Positions 55,114 through 63,108 of a stretch of 64,000 nt of DNA are shown here, piece by piece. A model generated the notes under the pieces. The model ran no database searches. It was given only the letters and a program-made list of their open reading frames with translations, and was not told the origin of the DNA. The position numbers were made by a program, and so were the translations under genes. Source of the DNA: MPNP01 sp963668325 (GTDB lineage Bacteria; Pseudomonadota; Alphaproteobacteria; Rhodobacterales; Rhodobacteraceae); NCBI GenBank assembly GCA_963668325.1, contig OY764222.1, positions 1,798,001 to 1,862,000 on the forward strand, given 5' to 3'. The first letter of the stretch is position 1. Each line of letters starts with the position of its first letter.

Positions 55114-56694
55114 ATGACAGGGGGGTTCCTTATTGGGTTATTGCTCGTTCTCCTAATGCTCTACCTACAGAGGAAACAATCACAGGGAGGTCCTGGTGGA
55201 ATTTTCGGTTATGGAAAATCCCGTGCAAGGCTTCTGACCGAGGATAATGTGAAAGTTACCTTCCAGGACGTCGCAGGAATTGATGAAGCCAAGGAAGAAC
55301 TTGAAGAGATTGTAGATTTTCTCAAGAACCCCTCAGTTTTTTCCCGACTGGGAGGTAAAATACCGAAAGGTGCCCTTTTGATCGGACCTCCGGGTACAGG
55401 TAAAACCCTGTTGGCCAAGGCCATAGCCGGGGAAGCCAATGTACCATTCTACACGATATCTGGTTCTGACTTTGTTGAAATGTTTGTTGGGGTTGGAGCT
55501 TCCAGGGTTCGGGACATGTTCCAGCAGGCCAAGAAAAATGCGCCTTGTATCGTATTTATAGATGAAATCGATGCAGTAGGTCGCTCCAGAGGTATAGGAA
55601 TTGGTGGTGGTAATGACGAAAGAGAACAGACCCTGAACCAACTTCTGGTAGAGATGGATGGTTTTGAAATGAATGACGGGGTTGTCATTATAGCCGCTAC
55701 CAACCGGCCAGATGTGTTGGATAAGGCCCTCTTACGCCCTGGTCGTTTTGACCGCCAGATAGTAGTACCGCCACCTGATATTGTTGGTCGGGAAAAAATT
55801 CTGCAGGTCCATGCCCGGAAAGTCGCATTAGGTGCTGATGTAGATTTAAAGGTCATTGCACGAGGTACACCCGGTTTCTCAGGTGCTGATCTAGCCAATC
55901 TGGTCAATGAAGCGGCCTTGATAGCCGCAAGAATTCGCCGCAATTTCGTGTCCATGGTAGATTTTGAGAATGCCAAGGACAAGGTAATGATGGGCTCAGA
56001 AAGAAGATCAATGGTAATGACAGACGAAGAGAAACGTCTGACAGCTTATCATGAAGCAGGTCATGCCGTTGTTGGTTTGAACGTGCCGCAACATGACCCC
56101 ATACATAAGGCAACGATTATTCCCAGGGGTCGAGCCCTTGGATTGGTCTTGAGTCTACCTGAACGGGACCAACTTACAGTAACCCTTACCAAATACAAGT
56201 CCAAAATAGCCATGGCTATGGGGGGAAGGGTTGCTGAGGAAATTATATTCGGGGCAGAGAATATCACTTCGGGTGCTGCTTCTGATATCCAGCAAGCCAC
56301 CCAGTTGGCCACAGCAATGGTAACCCAATACGGCATGTCTGACAAATTGGGAAAAATCGATTATTCAACCGAACAGGATACCTATTTGGGCAAGATGAAT
56401 TCAGGGAGAACAATTAGCCCTGAAACCCAGGAAATCATTGATGCCGAAGTAAGAAGATTGGTTGATGAAGGGTATCAAAAAGCCAAGAGCATTCTTACCA
56501 AAAAACGAAAAGACCTTGAAAGTTTGGCTCAGGGCTTGCTAGAGTATGAAACCTTGACTGGCGATGAGATTACCAAGGTCATTGAGGGGAAAAAACCCGC
56601 ACCTATTGTAACAAAGGTTAAAGAAACCAAGGTTCTTCCGATACGTCAACCGGGTTCAAATATAGCTGCGGTCCCCAAAGTAAAGAAATCCTAA
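55114..56694 (+). CDS. Second FtsH paralogue lacking the periplasmic domain
   Basis: 526 aa. It carries one N-terminal TM (residues about 3-18), then enters the AAA domain directly: Walker A at 91-98, VFIDEIDAVG, the second region of homology and HEAGH at 313-317. It aligns with FtsH1 without gaps through this core, offset by 110 residues, so TM1 and the whole periplasmic domain are missing. An in-frame TAG at 55099-55101 blocks any longer N-terminus, and GGAG lies before the ATG. All catalytic motifs are intact, so activity is expected. It could form mixed hexamers with FtsH1 (inference). Confidence 0.92.
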   Translation: MTGGFLIGLLLVLLMLYLQRKQSQGGPGGIFGYGKSRARLLTEDNVKVTFQDVAGIDEAKEELEEIVDFLKNPSVFSRLGGKIPKGALLIGPPGTGKTLLAKAIAGEANVPFYTISGSDFVEMFVGVGASRVRDMFQQAKKNAPCIVFIDEIDAVGRSRGIGIGGGNDEREQTLNQLLVEMDGFEMNDGVVIIAATNRPDVLDKALLRPGRFDRQIVVPPPDIVGREKILQVHARKVALGADVDLKVIARGTPGFSGADLANLVNEAALIAARIRRNFVSMVDFENAKDKVMMGSERRSMVMTDEEKRLTAYHEAGHAVVGLNVPQHDPIHKATIIPRGRALGLVLSLPERDQLTVTLTKYKSKIAMAMGGRVAEEIIFGAENITSGAASDIQQATQLATAMVTQYGMSDKLGKIDYSTEQDTYLGKMNSGRTISPETQEIIDAEVRRLVDEGYQKAKSILTKKRKDLESLAQGLLEYETLTGDEITKVIEGKKPAPIVTKVKETKVLPIRQPGSNIAAVPKVKKS

Positions 56695-56765
56695 CTTGAA
56701 AATCATGGAGCAGGTGGTATTTACCTGTTTTCAGTTTTCAGGTCCAAAGGGGTGTATTTAGTTAA

Positions 56766-57350
56766 ATGACCATATTTTCAAATCCAGGTTATACCGGTTG
56801 TCTCCTCTGGATAGGAAATGTTACTGACAGGCAAAAAACCATTAAATCCCAACCAATTCAGACCGGGAAGTTGGATTTTGGTGGATTGCTGGGCGATTCT
56901 CATTACGGTACAACCAGACCAGCCTGTGTGCGGGTTGAGGATTTATATCCAGAAGGCACTCCGATTAGGAATACCAGACAGATTTCAATAGTTTCTGGGG
57001 AGGAACTGGACCTGATTGCCCAAGATATGGGTTTGGAGAAAGTAGAACCTGAATTGGTTGGAGCAAACCTGGTTATTGAAGGCATTCCCGATTTTACTCT
57101 GCTTCCACCTTCATCACGACTGCAATTTCCATCCGGGGCAACCGTTACTGTTGATATGATAAATTTGCCATGCAATTTTCCTGCACGGGAAATTGAGAAA
57201 GTATATCCAGGAAAAGGGAAGCATTTTAAAGCTTCAGCCCTTGAAAGAAGAGGGGTAACTGCTTGGGTTGAACGGGAAGGGGATATTTCGGTTGGAGATA
57301 AAGTGAGATGCTTTGTTCCTACCCAGCGGGCTTGGTTAGCTAATCAATAG
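56766..57350 (+). CDS. MOSC-domain protein
   Basis: 194 aa. MOSC domain pattern with GDSHYGTTRPACVRVEDLYPEGTPIRNTRQ-type N-terminal part, then RQISIVSGEELDLIA, and the conserved Cys in INLPCNFPAREIE. MOSC proteins bind the molybdenum cofactor or carry sulfur; the fold is shared with MOCS3/mARC enzymes. A link to the xanthine dehydrogenase operon of this window is possible but distant. It sits between ftsH2 and folD. Confidence 0.8.
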   Translation: MTIFSNPGYTGCLLWIGNVTDRQKTIKSQPIQTGKLDFGGLLGDSHYGTTRPACVRVEDLYPEGTPIRNTRQISIVSGEELDLIAQDMGLEKVEPELVGANLVIEGIPDFTLLPPSSRLQFPSGATVTVDMINLPCNFPAREIEKVYPGKGKHFKASALERRGVTAWVEREGDISVGDKVRCFVPTQRAWLANQ

Positions 57351-57375
57351 ACAATTTTTAACTTACAGGAATTTA

Positions 57376-58278
57376 ATGACTGCAGAAATCATTGATGGCA
57401 AAAATTTTGCCAAAAAACTAAGGGCAAGAATTACAACCAAAGTAGCTGAAATTCGACAAACCCAAGGGGACGTGCCCGGACTAGCTGTTATCCTGGTAGG
57501 TCAGGATCCGGCTAGTGAGGTATATGTTCGAAACAAAGCCCGTCAAACTTCAGAAGTTGGGATGGAATCCTTTAAATATATACTTGATGCAGATGTACCA
57601 GAAAAAACCCTATTGGATTTAATAGCCGACGTAAATGGCAATGACTTGATTCATGGTCTGTTGGTTCAACTTCCCTTACCCGATCATATTGACTCTGAAC
57701 TGGTAATCAATTCAATCTCTCCTCAAAAAGATGTTGATGGTTTTCATATTTCTAATGTTGGATTACTGTCCACAGGGCAAAAATCCATGGTTCCCTGCAC
57801 ACCATTGGGGTGCAAATTAATGCTGTTGGACCATCACGGCTCCTTGGCAGGTATGAATGCAGTTGTGGTCGGAAGATCAAATATTGTTGGCAAGCCAATG
57901 GCTAACCTCCTTTTACAGGAACATTGTACAGTAACCATTGCCCATAGCCGTACAAGGGATTTGTCGGCAGTATGTAGGGAAGCTGACATATTGGTAGCAG
58001 CAGTAGGAAGGCCGAATTTTGTCCAAGGTAGTTGGATAAAGCCTGGTGCCACGGTAATTGATGTTGGTATAAATAGAATAGACAATCCTGACCCCAAGGT
58101 ATCAAAACCAAAACTTGTTGGTGATGTGAATTTTGAAGAGGCAGTAAAGATTGCTGGTGCCATCACGCCTGTACCTGGAGGCGTAGGCCCAATGACAATT
58201 GCTTGCTTATTGGCCAATACTGTAACTTCATACTGTCGTTCAAAGGGTTTACAAGAACCTAATTGGGCAGAAAATTGA
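57376..58278 (+). CDS. folD: Methylenetetrahydrofolate dehydrogenase/cyclohydrolase FolD
   Basis: 300 aa bifunctional enzyme interconverting methylene-, methenyl- and formyl-tetrahydrofolate with NADP. The catalytic Lys lies in YVRNKARQTSEVGM, with HGLLVQLPLPDHI, DVDGFHISNVG, VVGRSNIVGKPMANLL and TPVPGGVGPMTIACLLANT. The C1 units released by the DMGDH-like enzyme would enter this pool. Starts 26 bases after the MOSC gene. Confidence 0.96.
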   Translation: MTAEIIDGKNFAKKLRARITTKVAEIRQTQGDVPGLAVILVGQDPASEVYVRNKARQTSEVGMESFKYILDADVPEKTLLDLIADVNGNDLIHGLLVQLPLPDHIDSELVINSISPQKDVDGFHISNVGLLSTGQKSMVPCTPLGCKLMLLDHHGSLAGMNAVVVGRSNIVGKPMANLLLQEHCTVTIAHSRTRDLSAVCREADILVAAVGRPNFVQGSWIKPGATVIDVGINRIDNPDPKVSKPKLVGDVNFEEAVKIAGAITPVPGGVGPMTIACLLANTVTSYCRSKGLQEPNWAEN

Positions 58279-58414
58279 CCTGATCACTGGGTTTTTGCTA
58301 GAATTTCAAAATCTGCAATACTTGGAACTGAAACCTTACTGAATTAATTTACATCCCAGAGTTGAAAACCCTTCTACAAAGTCTCATCTTTGGTCTTGAA
58401 ATAATAGGATGTAA

Positions 58415-58488
58415 GGCGAGTTGGCGGAGTGGTTACGCAGCGGTCTGCAACACCGTGGACACCGGTTCGATTCCGGTACTCGCCTCCA
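58415..58488 (+). tRNA. tRNA-Cys (GCA)
   Basis: 74 nt including the encoded CCA. The acceptor GGCGAGT pairs fully with ACTCGCC; the anticodon stem GCGGT/ACCGT holds the loop CTGCAAC with anticodon GCA; the T arm ACCGG-TTCGATT-CCGGT is perfect. Discriminator U is normal for cysteine. Confidence 0.95.
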
Positions 58489-58506
58489 AGTTTCCAGGTT
58501 GATAAA

Positions 58507-59511
58507 TCAAAGCGATTTTTCCTTCAACCCTTTTAACCGAGCTTTTACCAATTGGTCGCCTTCTTCTGAACCGTCATGAAAGGTTCCAAACCATTTATCC
58601 AATGGCACTGATCCATCAGCATAGTTCACCTCAAAATATTTGTGATGGAGATAATGGGCAAAACAATGGGTTTCGATCAACTTTTCATTGTCAACAACTA
58701 ATTTGTCAAAACCGACATGGCCTGGGGTTGGGGACATTGCCAAATGTAACATATGATTAATTACGTGGACTGGATGGGAAGGCACAATCCAGTGTATAAG
58801 CACTCCAGAGAAATAAAGAAGGTGTTCTACCGGGTGCATAGATAACCCAGACCAGGGACCCAGGTTGGAATTGGCATGGTGTACTTTATGCACTGTGCGA
58901 TAAAGCGGTGGCCAATGGATGAGCCTGTGTATGCAGTAAAAATGAACTTCTCTGAAAAGTGGAAGGAATAAGAAAATAGAAAAAAACAGCAAGGGATTTG
59001 AGTCCAGGGTCAAATATGGGATAAACCCATTAGCCATCATCCACAAGGTAAAAACTTCAAAAGCAGTCCAGATTGGTAACCCACTACCAAAACACCAAAT
59101 TAAATTATCAACAGTCTGATTCCTGAAAAGAAAGCCTGAATTATCGGTTTCTGGCCATTTTGGATTGTATTTGAATGTGGTTCCCTGGTTTCTTTTCACA
59201 TAAAACCAAAGATGGAAGGCCCCATACCACAATAACATAATAACGCCATTGCGTAGGGTGACATATGCTATCCAATTGAAGGAAAAGTCCCTCATTGAAT
59301 CCATAGGTGGAGTGAAATAGGTCCATACGAGAACCGCTACCAAGGCATACAAGAAATTCCATGGGAAAATATATCCATCCCATTGAAAAAACCATTTGAA
59401 CAGTTGCAAAGGCTTTGTTGGCCAGCTGAATAATGGTCCATAGTCTACTTGTTTGAAGGGCCTCCAGTGTCCTCTTCTGTTTCTGCTTCCAAACTGATTT
59501 TCATCAACCAT
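58507..59511 (-). CDS. Sterol desaturase/fatty acid hydroxylase-family membrane protein
   Basis: 334 aa with about five hydrophobic segments and the di-iron histidine boxes: HRLIHW, VHKVHHANSN and HCFAHYLHHKYFE. Members hydroxylate or desaturate lipids, carotenoids or sterol-like compounds using O2. The substrate is not evident. It starts at an ATG within the end of a decayed small ORF and converges with the tRNA-Cys. Confidence 0.88.
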   Translation of the reverse strand: MVDENQFGSRNRRGHWRPFKQVDYGPLFSWPTKPLQLFKWFFQWDGYIFPWNFLYALVAVLVWTYFTPPMDSMRDFSFNWIAYVTLRNGVIMLLWYGAFHLWFYVKRNQGTTFKYNPKWPETDNSGFLFRNQTVDNLIWCFGSGLPIWTAFEVFTLWMMANGFIPYLTLDSNPLLFFSIFLFLPLFREVHFYCIHRLIHWPPLYRTVHKVHHANSNLGPWSGLSMHPVEHLLYFSGVLIHWIVPSHPVHVINHMLHLAMSPTPGHVGFDKLVVDNEKLIETHCFAHYLHHKYFEVNYADGSVPLDKWFGTFHDGSEEGDQLVKARLKGLKEKSL

Positions 59512-59668
59512 AACAGTTCAACTTACCTTTTACTTCACTCATAAATTTTTTAAAAGTTGTTCGATCTGTATTTACTTTGGAAACCCAGTAAGCAATACCC
59601 CATATTATTAATCATATGGTAGTGTATACAGCAATTTCTGACCAATTGATACCTACACCACCACTCAT
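59504..59668 (-). pseudogene. Broken small membrane-protein ORF
   Basis: GGGAGAATCAT precedes an ATG, then MSGGVGINWSEIAVYTTI, an in-frame TGA (59612-59614) and a continuation LIIWGIAYWVSKVNTDRTTF KKFMSEVKGKL to a stop overlapping the sterol-desaturase start. Read through, it looks like a holin- or anchor-like peptide with one TM followed by a VNTDRTTFKKFM motif that I have seen in phage-type small proteins. TGA is used as a stop elsewhere in this window, so this is more likely a decayed gene. The remaining bases to 59840 show nothing else. Confidence 0.45.
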
Positions 59669-59840
59669 ATGATTCTCCCAACAAAATTTGATTATAGCAC
59701 CATTTTAAATATAAGGCTTGTTGTAAAAACTATACCTGATGACATCACTGGTGTCTTGTGATATAGCGGGCCATCAAACCCTATAAAGGATCAGAGTTTT
59801 CAAATGAAAATATTGTCATTCTTAAATCTAAGGAGAAAAC

Positions 59841-60599
59841 ATGTCCGGCCGTACGTCTAATACTCACGTTATCGGTCCTTTGGGGTCGGAGTTCTGGCAG
59901 ATCAGGGTATCACCGGAAGCAGTCCTGCATATGGCTGAAAGGAAAATTGACTGGCGGGTTTTTGGCAGGAGGATGCTAATTGATGCTCGGGCTGGGATCA
60001 TCTCTTGGATAAATCCGTCTGGTCCACATGTAGGGCTGGCAGAAGCGACTGATGACATTGTGAAGGAGGCAGAGCAATTCTTGAAAGGTCGAGTCAGGGG
60101 CATGCGAGATATGCGCTGGCGGAAGCCGGAAGATCCCAGGAATACTGGAGTGGAAGCCGATGCGTCATTTTACATAGGAGACAAGGCCGAACATTGGTAC
60201 ACCACTGCTCGTGAGCAGGGGATGGCCGGTGTGCAGGTGTATGAACTTAGGACACCGGCCGATCTCATTATTGAGGTCGAAATTACCAATCTTGACGAGG
60301 ACAAGCCGTCTCGCTATGCAAAACTTGGGGTGCGTGAGATGTGGCAGGTAAACCTCCCCAAGAACCAGGATATGGACCAAATAAGGGTTACAATTCTTGA
60401 CCTGCAAGCCAATGGCGGGCCACGAAAGGTAGAGCAGTCCCAAGTACTACCTGGCCTAACTACTACCAACCTTCCCGAGGTCTATCGAGTGGCTTGGTAT
60501 GGCACTCGTGAGGAGCTTCAGTCCGTACTTGAGAAGGAGTTGGTCATCAGTGAACAGATAAAGAAAAAAGAACCACTTGGGGATGGGCCACAGATGTAG
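59841..60599 (+). CDS. Uma2/DUF820-family putative nuclease
   Basis: 252 aa. The C-terminal half resembles Uma2: GVEADASFYIG, ADLIIEVEITNLDEDKPSRYAKLG and VREMWQVN, with Asp and Glu of a PD-(D/E)XK-like core. The base composition is noticeably GC-richer than both neighbours, suggesting recent acquisition. AAGGAGAAAAC precedes the ATG. Family members are abundant in cyanobacteria and mobile DNA, and their biochemical role is unclear. Confidence 0.65.
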   Translation: MSGRTSNTHVIGPLGSEFWQIRVSPEAVLHMAERKIDWRVFGRRMLIDARAGIISWINPSGPHVGLAEATDDIVKEAEQFLKGRVRGMRDMRWRKPEDPRNTGVEADASFYIGDKAEHWYTTAREQGMAGVQVYELRTPADLIIEVEITNLDEDKPSRYAKLGVREMWQVNLPKNQDMDQIRVTILDLQANGGPRKVEQSQVLPGLTTTNLPEVYRVAWYGTREELQSVLEKELVISEQIKKKEPLGDGPQM

Positions 60600-60889
60600 G
60601 CTGTTTCCTTTACCGGTTTGAAAATTGGATACCTTAATTCATTAGACCATTAGGGGAACATTAATCGGGAATTGTCCTAAAATTCGCAAGATTGGGGTGT
60701 TACCATTATCATTGCTGGGCGGCCAGAGACTGTTGGCATTCAGATTTTACTATTACATTAAATTTTTTTAGCCCCAAAAACAAAATGTCTTTTGATAAAA
60801 TTGACAATGTGTAATTCTGAAAACCTTCAAGTTTTGCCTTTACAACACACATTGTATCCAATTGATATATCCCAAAAACAGGAGTTTAA

Positions 60890-62839
60890 ATGAGTTTAAA
60901 GCTTTGGTCCCCATCCCGTGAAAGGCAGATGAATTCCATATTGGCTGATTTTATGAAATCCATTGGAGTTGGGTATAGTAAACACCTATTGGACTACGAC
61001 GAATTATGGCAATTCTCTGTTCAAAATAATGAAAAATTCTGGGATGAGACGTGGAAATATTGTGGAATTGTTGGGGACAAAGGGCATATCGTACTCGAAC
61101 CTAGCGATCATTTGAAAAATACCCGATTTTTTCCTGATAGTTACCTCAATTATGCCGAAAACCTGCTCATTCAAACAGGCTCTTCGCCAGCAATCATTTT
61201 CCACGGAGAAAATGGAATAGTCAGGGAGATTTCGTGGGATTCCTTACGGAACATGGTTGCCAAGGTCAGAAATACCTTAGTTGAAGAAGGAATAGGCGAA
61301 GGAGATGTTGTTGGAGGAATAGTCACCAATTCCCCGGAAGCGGTAATTACTATGCTTGCAGTAGCTTCTTTAGGAGCTGTGTGGTCCAGTTGCTCGCCTG
61401 ATTTTGGGGTAAATGGGATTTTGGACAGGTTTGAACAAATAGAACCAAAAATCATTTTTGGTGTAGAGGGGTATTTTTATAACGGAAAATGGTTCGAGAC
61501 TGGCAACAAATGTAGGCAGGTAGCAGGGAAAATAGCATCAACGGAACGAGTAATCTTGATTCCTTATGATGGAGTCTCGTTTGTAGATAGTAAAAACCTG
61601 GAGGAAAATACCGCTTGGAACAAAATTCTAGCTTCGCAAGGTTCATCCAAAATTTCATTCAACCGAGTTAACTTTAACTCCCCTCTTTTCATCATGTTTT
61701 CCTCTGGAACGACCGGGAAACCAAAATGTATAGTGCACTCGGTAGGCGGTACCTTACTTCAACATCGCAAGGAACATTGTTTTCAATGTGATATACGTGC
61801 AAACGATAGGATGTTGTTTTTCACAACTTGTGGCTGGATGATGTGGAATTGGTTGGTAAGTTCACTTGCCTGTAAAGCTACAATAGTTTTGTATGATGGT
61901 TCTCCCATGCATCCAACCGTCGAGCGTATGGGAGACATAATTGAGGAAAGTAAGCTCACGCAATTTGGTGCATCAGCAAAATATTTTGATGGTTGCTTGA
62001 AAGCGAATTACAATCCATCACGAAAAAATGATTTTAATTCACTTAGGTCAGTTTTTTCCACGGGTTCCCCATTATCAGGTGATGCGTTTGATTACGTTTA
62101 TTCCCATTGGAAGAGTGACGTTTGTTTGGCTTCAATTGCGGGTGGGACAGATATCATTGGTTGTTTTGTCGGTGGAAGTCCAATCAGTCCAGTTTATAGG
62201 GGGCAATGTCAAAAAAGGCTTCTGGGTATGGATGTAAGAGTTTTTGATGAAAACGGAAATGCTTTGAACAACTCCCCCGGCGAGCTGGTTTGTACTTCAC
62301 CTCATCCCACAATCCCACTTTATTTCATGAATGATAAGGAAGGTAGAAAGTTTGAGGAAGCCTACTTCACCAAGTTTGAAGGAGTTTGGCATCACGGTGA
62401 TTGGGTAGAGCTCACTAAAGAGGGAGGAATGATCTTCCATGGACGTTCAGATGCAACCTTGAATCCTAGTGGGGTTAGAATTGGAACCTCGGAAATCTAT
62501 CGTCCAGTTGAACAAATACCTGAGATAATTGAAGCCCTTGTTGTTGCCAGGGATATCGATTCTGATGTTGAGTTGGTTTTGTTTGTCAGACTTCAAAATG
62601 ATATTTCTCTGACAGACGATTTAGTCAGAAAAATTAAGGGTCAGATAAGAACAAATGCCTCCCCACGGCATGTTCCCAAGAAAGTAATTCAGGTTTCAGA
62701 CCTACCCCGAACCAGATCAGGTAAGCTTGTCGAAATAGCAGTTCGGGATATAATTCATGGGAATGAAGTAAAAAATATGGAGGCCATTGCAAATCCTGAG
62801 GCACTCCTTCAATTCAAAAACATGAAAGAACTAAACTGA
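60890..62839 (+). CDS. aacS: Acetoacetyl-CoA synthetase
   Basis: 649 aa adenylate-forming enzyme. The N-terminus resembles acetoacetyl-CoA synthetases; the AMP motif is MFSSGTTGKPKCIVHSVGG, followed by TTCGWMMWNWLVSSLAC, SIAGGTDIIGCFVGG, HGDWVELTKEGG and the C-terminal Lys in RTRSGKLVEIAVRD. It activates acetoacetate to acetoacetyl-CoA, feeding leucine or ketone-body carbon into PHB or central metabolism, which fits the mcc genes and ccr of this window. It stands alone; a 290-base spacer lies upstream. Confidence 0.93.
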   Translation: MSLKLWSPSRERQMNSILADFMKSIGVGYSKHLLDYDELWQFSVQNNEKFWDETWKYCGIVGDKGHIVLEPSDHLKNTRFFPDSYLNYAENLLIQTGSSPAIIFHGENGIVREISWDSLRNMVAKVRNTLVEEGIGEGDVVGGIVTNSPEAVITMLAVASLGAVWSSCSPDFGVNGILDRFEQIEPKIIFGVEGYFYNGKWFETGNKCRQVAGKIASTERVILIPYDGVSFVDSKNLEENTAWNKILASQGSSKISFNRVNFNSPLFIMFSSGTTGKPKCIVHSVGGTLLQHRKEHCFQCDIRANDRMLFFTTCGWMMWNWLVSSLACKATIVLYDGSPMHPTVERMGDIIEESKLTQFGASAKYFDGCLKANYNPSRKNDFNSLRSVFSTGSPLSGDAFDYVYSHWKSDVCLASIAGGTDIIGCFVGGSPISPVYRGQCQKRLLGMDVRVFDENGNALNNSPGELVCTSPHPTIPLYFMNDKEGRKFEEAYFTKFEGVWHHGDWVELTKEGGMIFHGRSDATLNPSGVRIGTSEIYRPVEQIPEIIEALVVARDIDSDVELVLFVRLQNDISLTDDLVRKIKGQIRTNASPRHVPKKVIQVSDLPRTRSGKLVEIAVRDIIHGNEVKNMEAIANPEALLQFKNMKELN

Positions 62840-62870
62840 TTTAGTTATTTGTAGAAAGGCTGATCAGGGG

Positions 62871-62912
62871 TGGTGGGCGACCCTGGAATCGAGCCAGGCA
62901 TGGGTCTCCCAG
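62871..62912 (-). other. tRNA 3' half, possible attachment-site remnant
   Basis: Read on the minus strand: CTGGGAG, ACCCATG, a perfect T arm CCTGG-CTCGATT-CCAGG, then GTCGCCC-ACCA as acceptor strand with encoded CCA. No 5' half (GGGCGAC and D arm) is found on the right side. The break falls in what would be the anticodon loop, where tyrosine recombinases commonly cross over. That makes this a candidate att scar, with inserted DNA expected on the right. The isotype is uncertain: the loop would read GGG (Pro), but the acceptor is not a typical Pro one. Confidence 0.6.
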
Positions 62913-63108
62913 GTGGAGTTCATTAATAAGTCTAAATAAACATTCGATTAGGACAAGTGGTACTTATAGGATACAATTAATTGAGAATGGTGCCTATTAC
63001 CAGCACCAGATTTATATCGTTGTAAACAGTTTCTTTTTTTGGATAGTTGATTATAAATTCCATTTACCAATTATCCTCAAATCTTGAAAAAGGTAATGAA
63101 AGAAAATA

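Noticed and set aside
59612..59614. TGA as a sense codon in the small ORF
   Set aside because: Many genes here end in TGA and Trp is encoded by TGG throughout, so there is no sign of recoding; decay is simpler.
62871..62912. Intact tRNA-Pro gene on the minus strand
   Set aside because: No 5' half, no D arm and the acceptor sequence does not match typical tRNA-Pro; only the 3' half is real.
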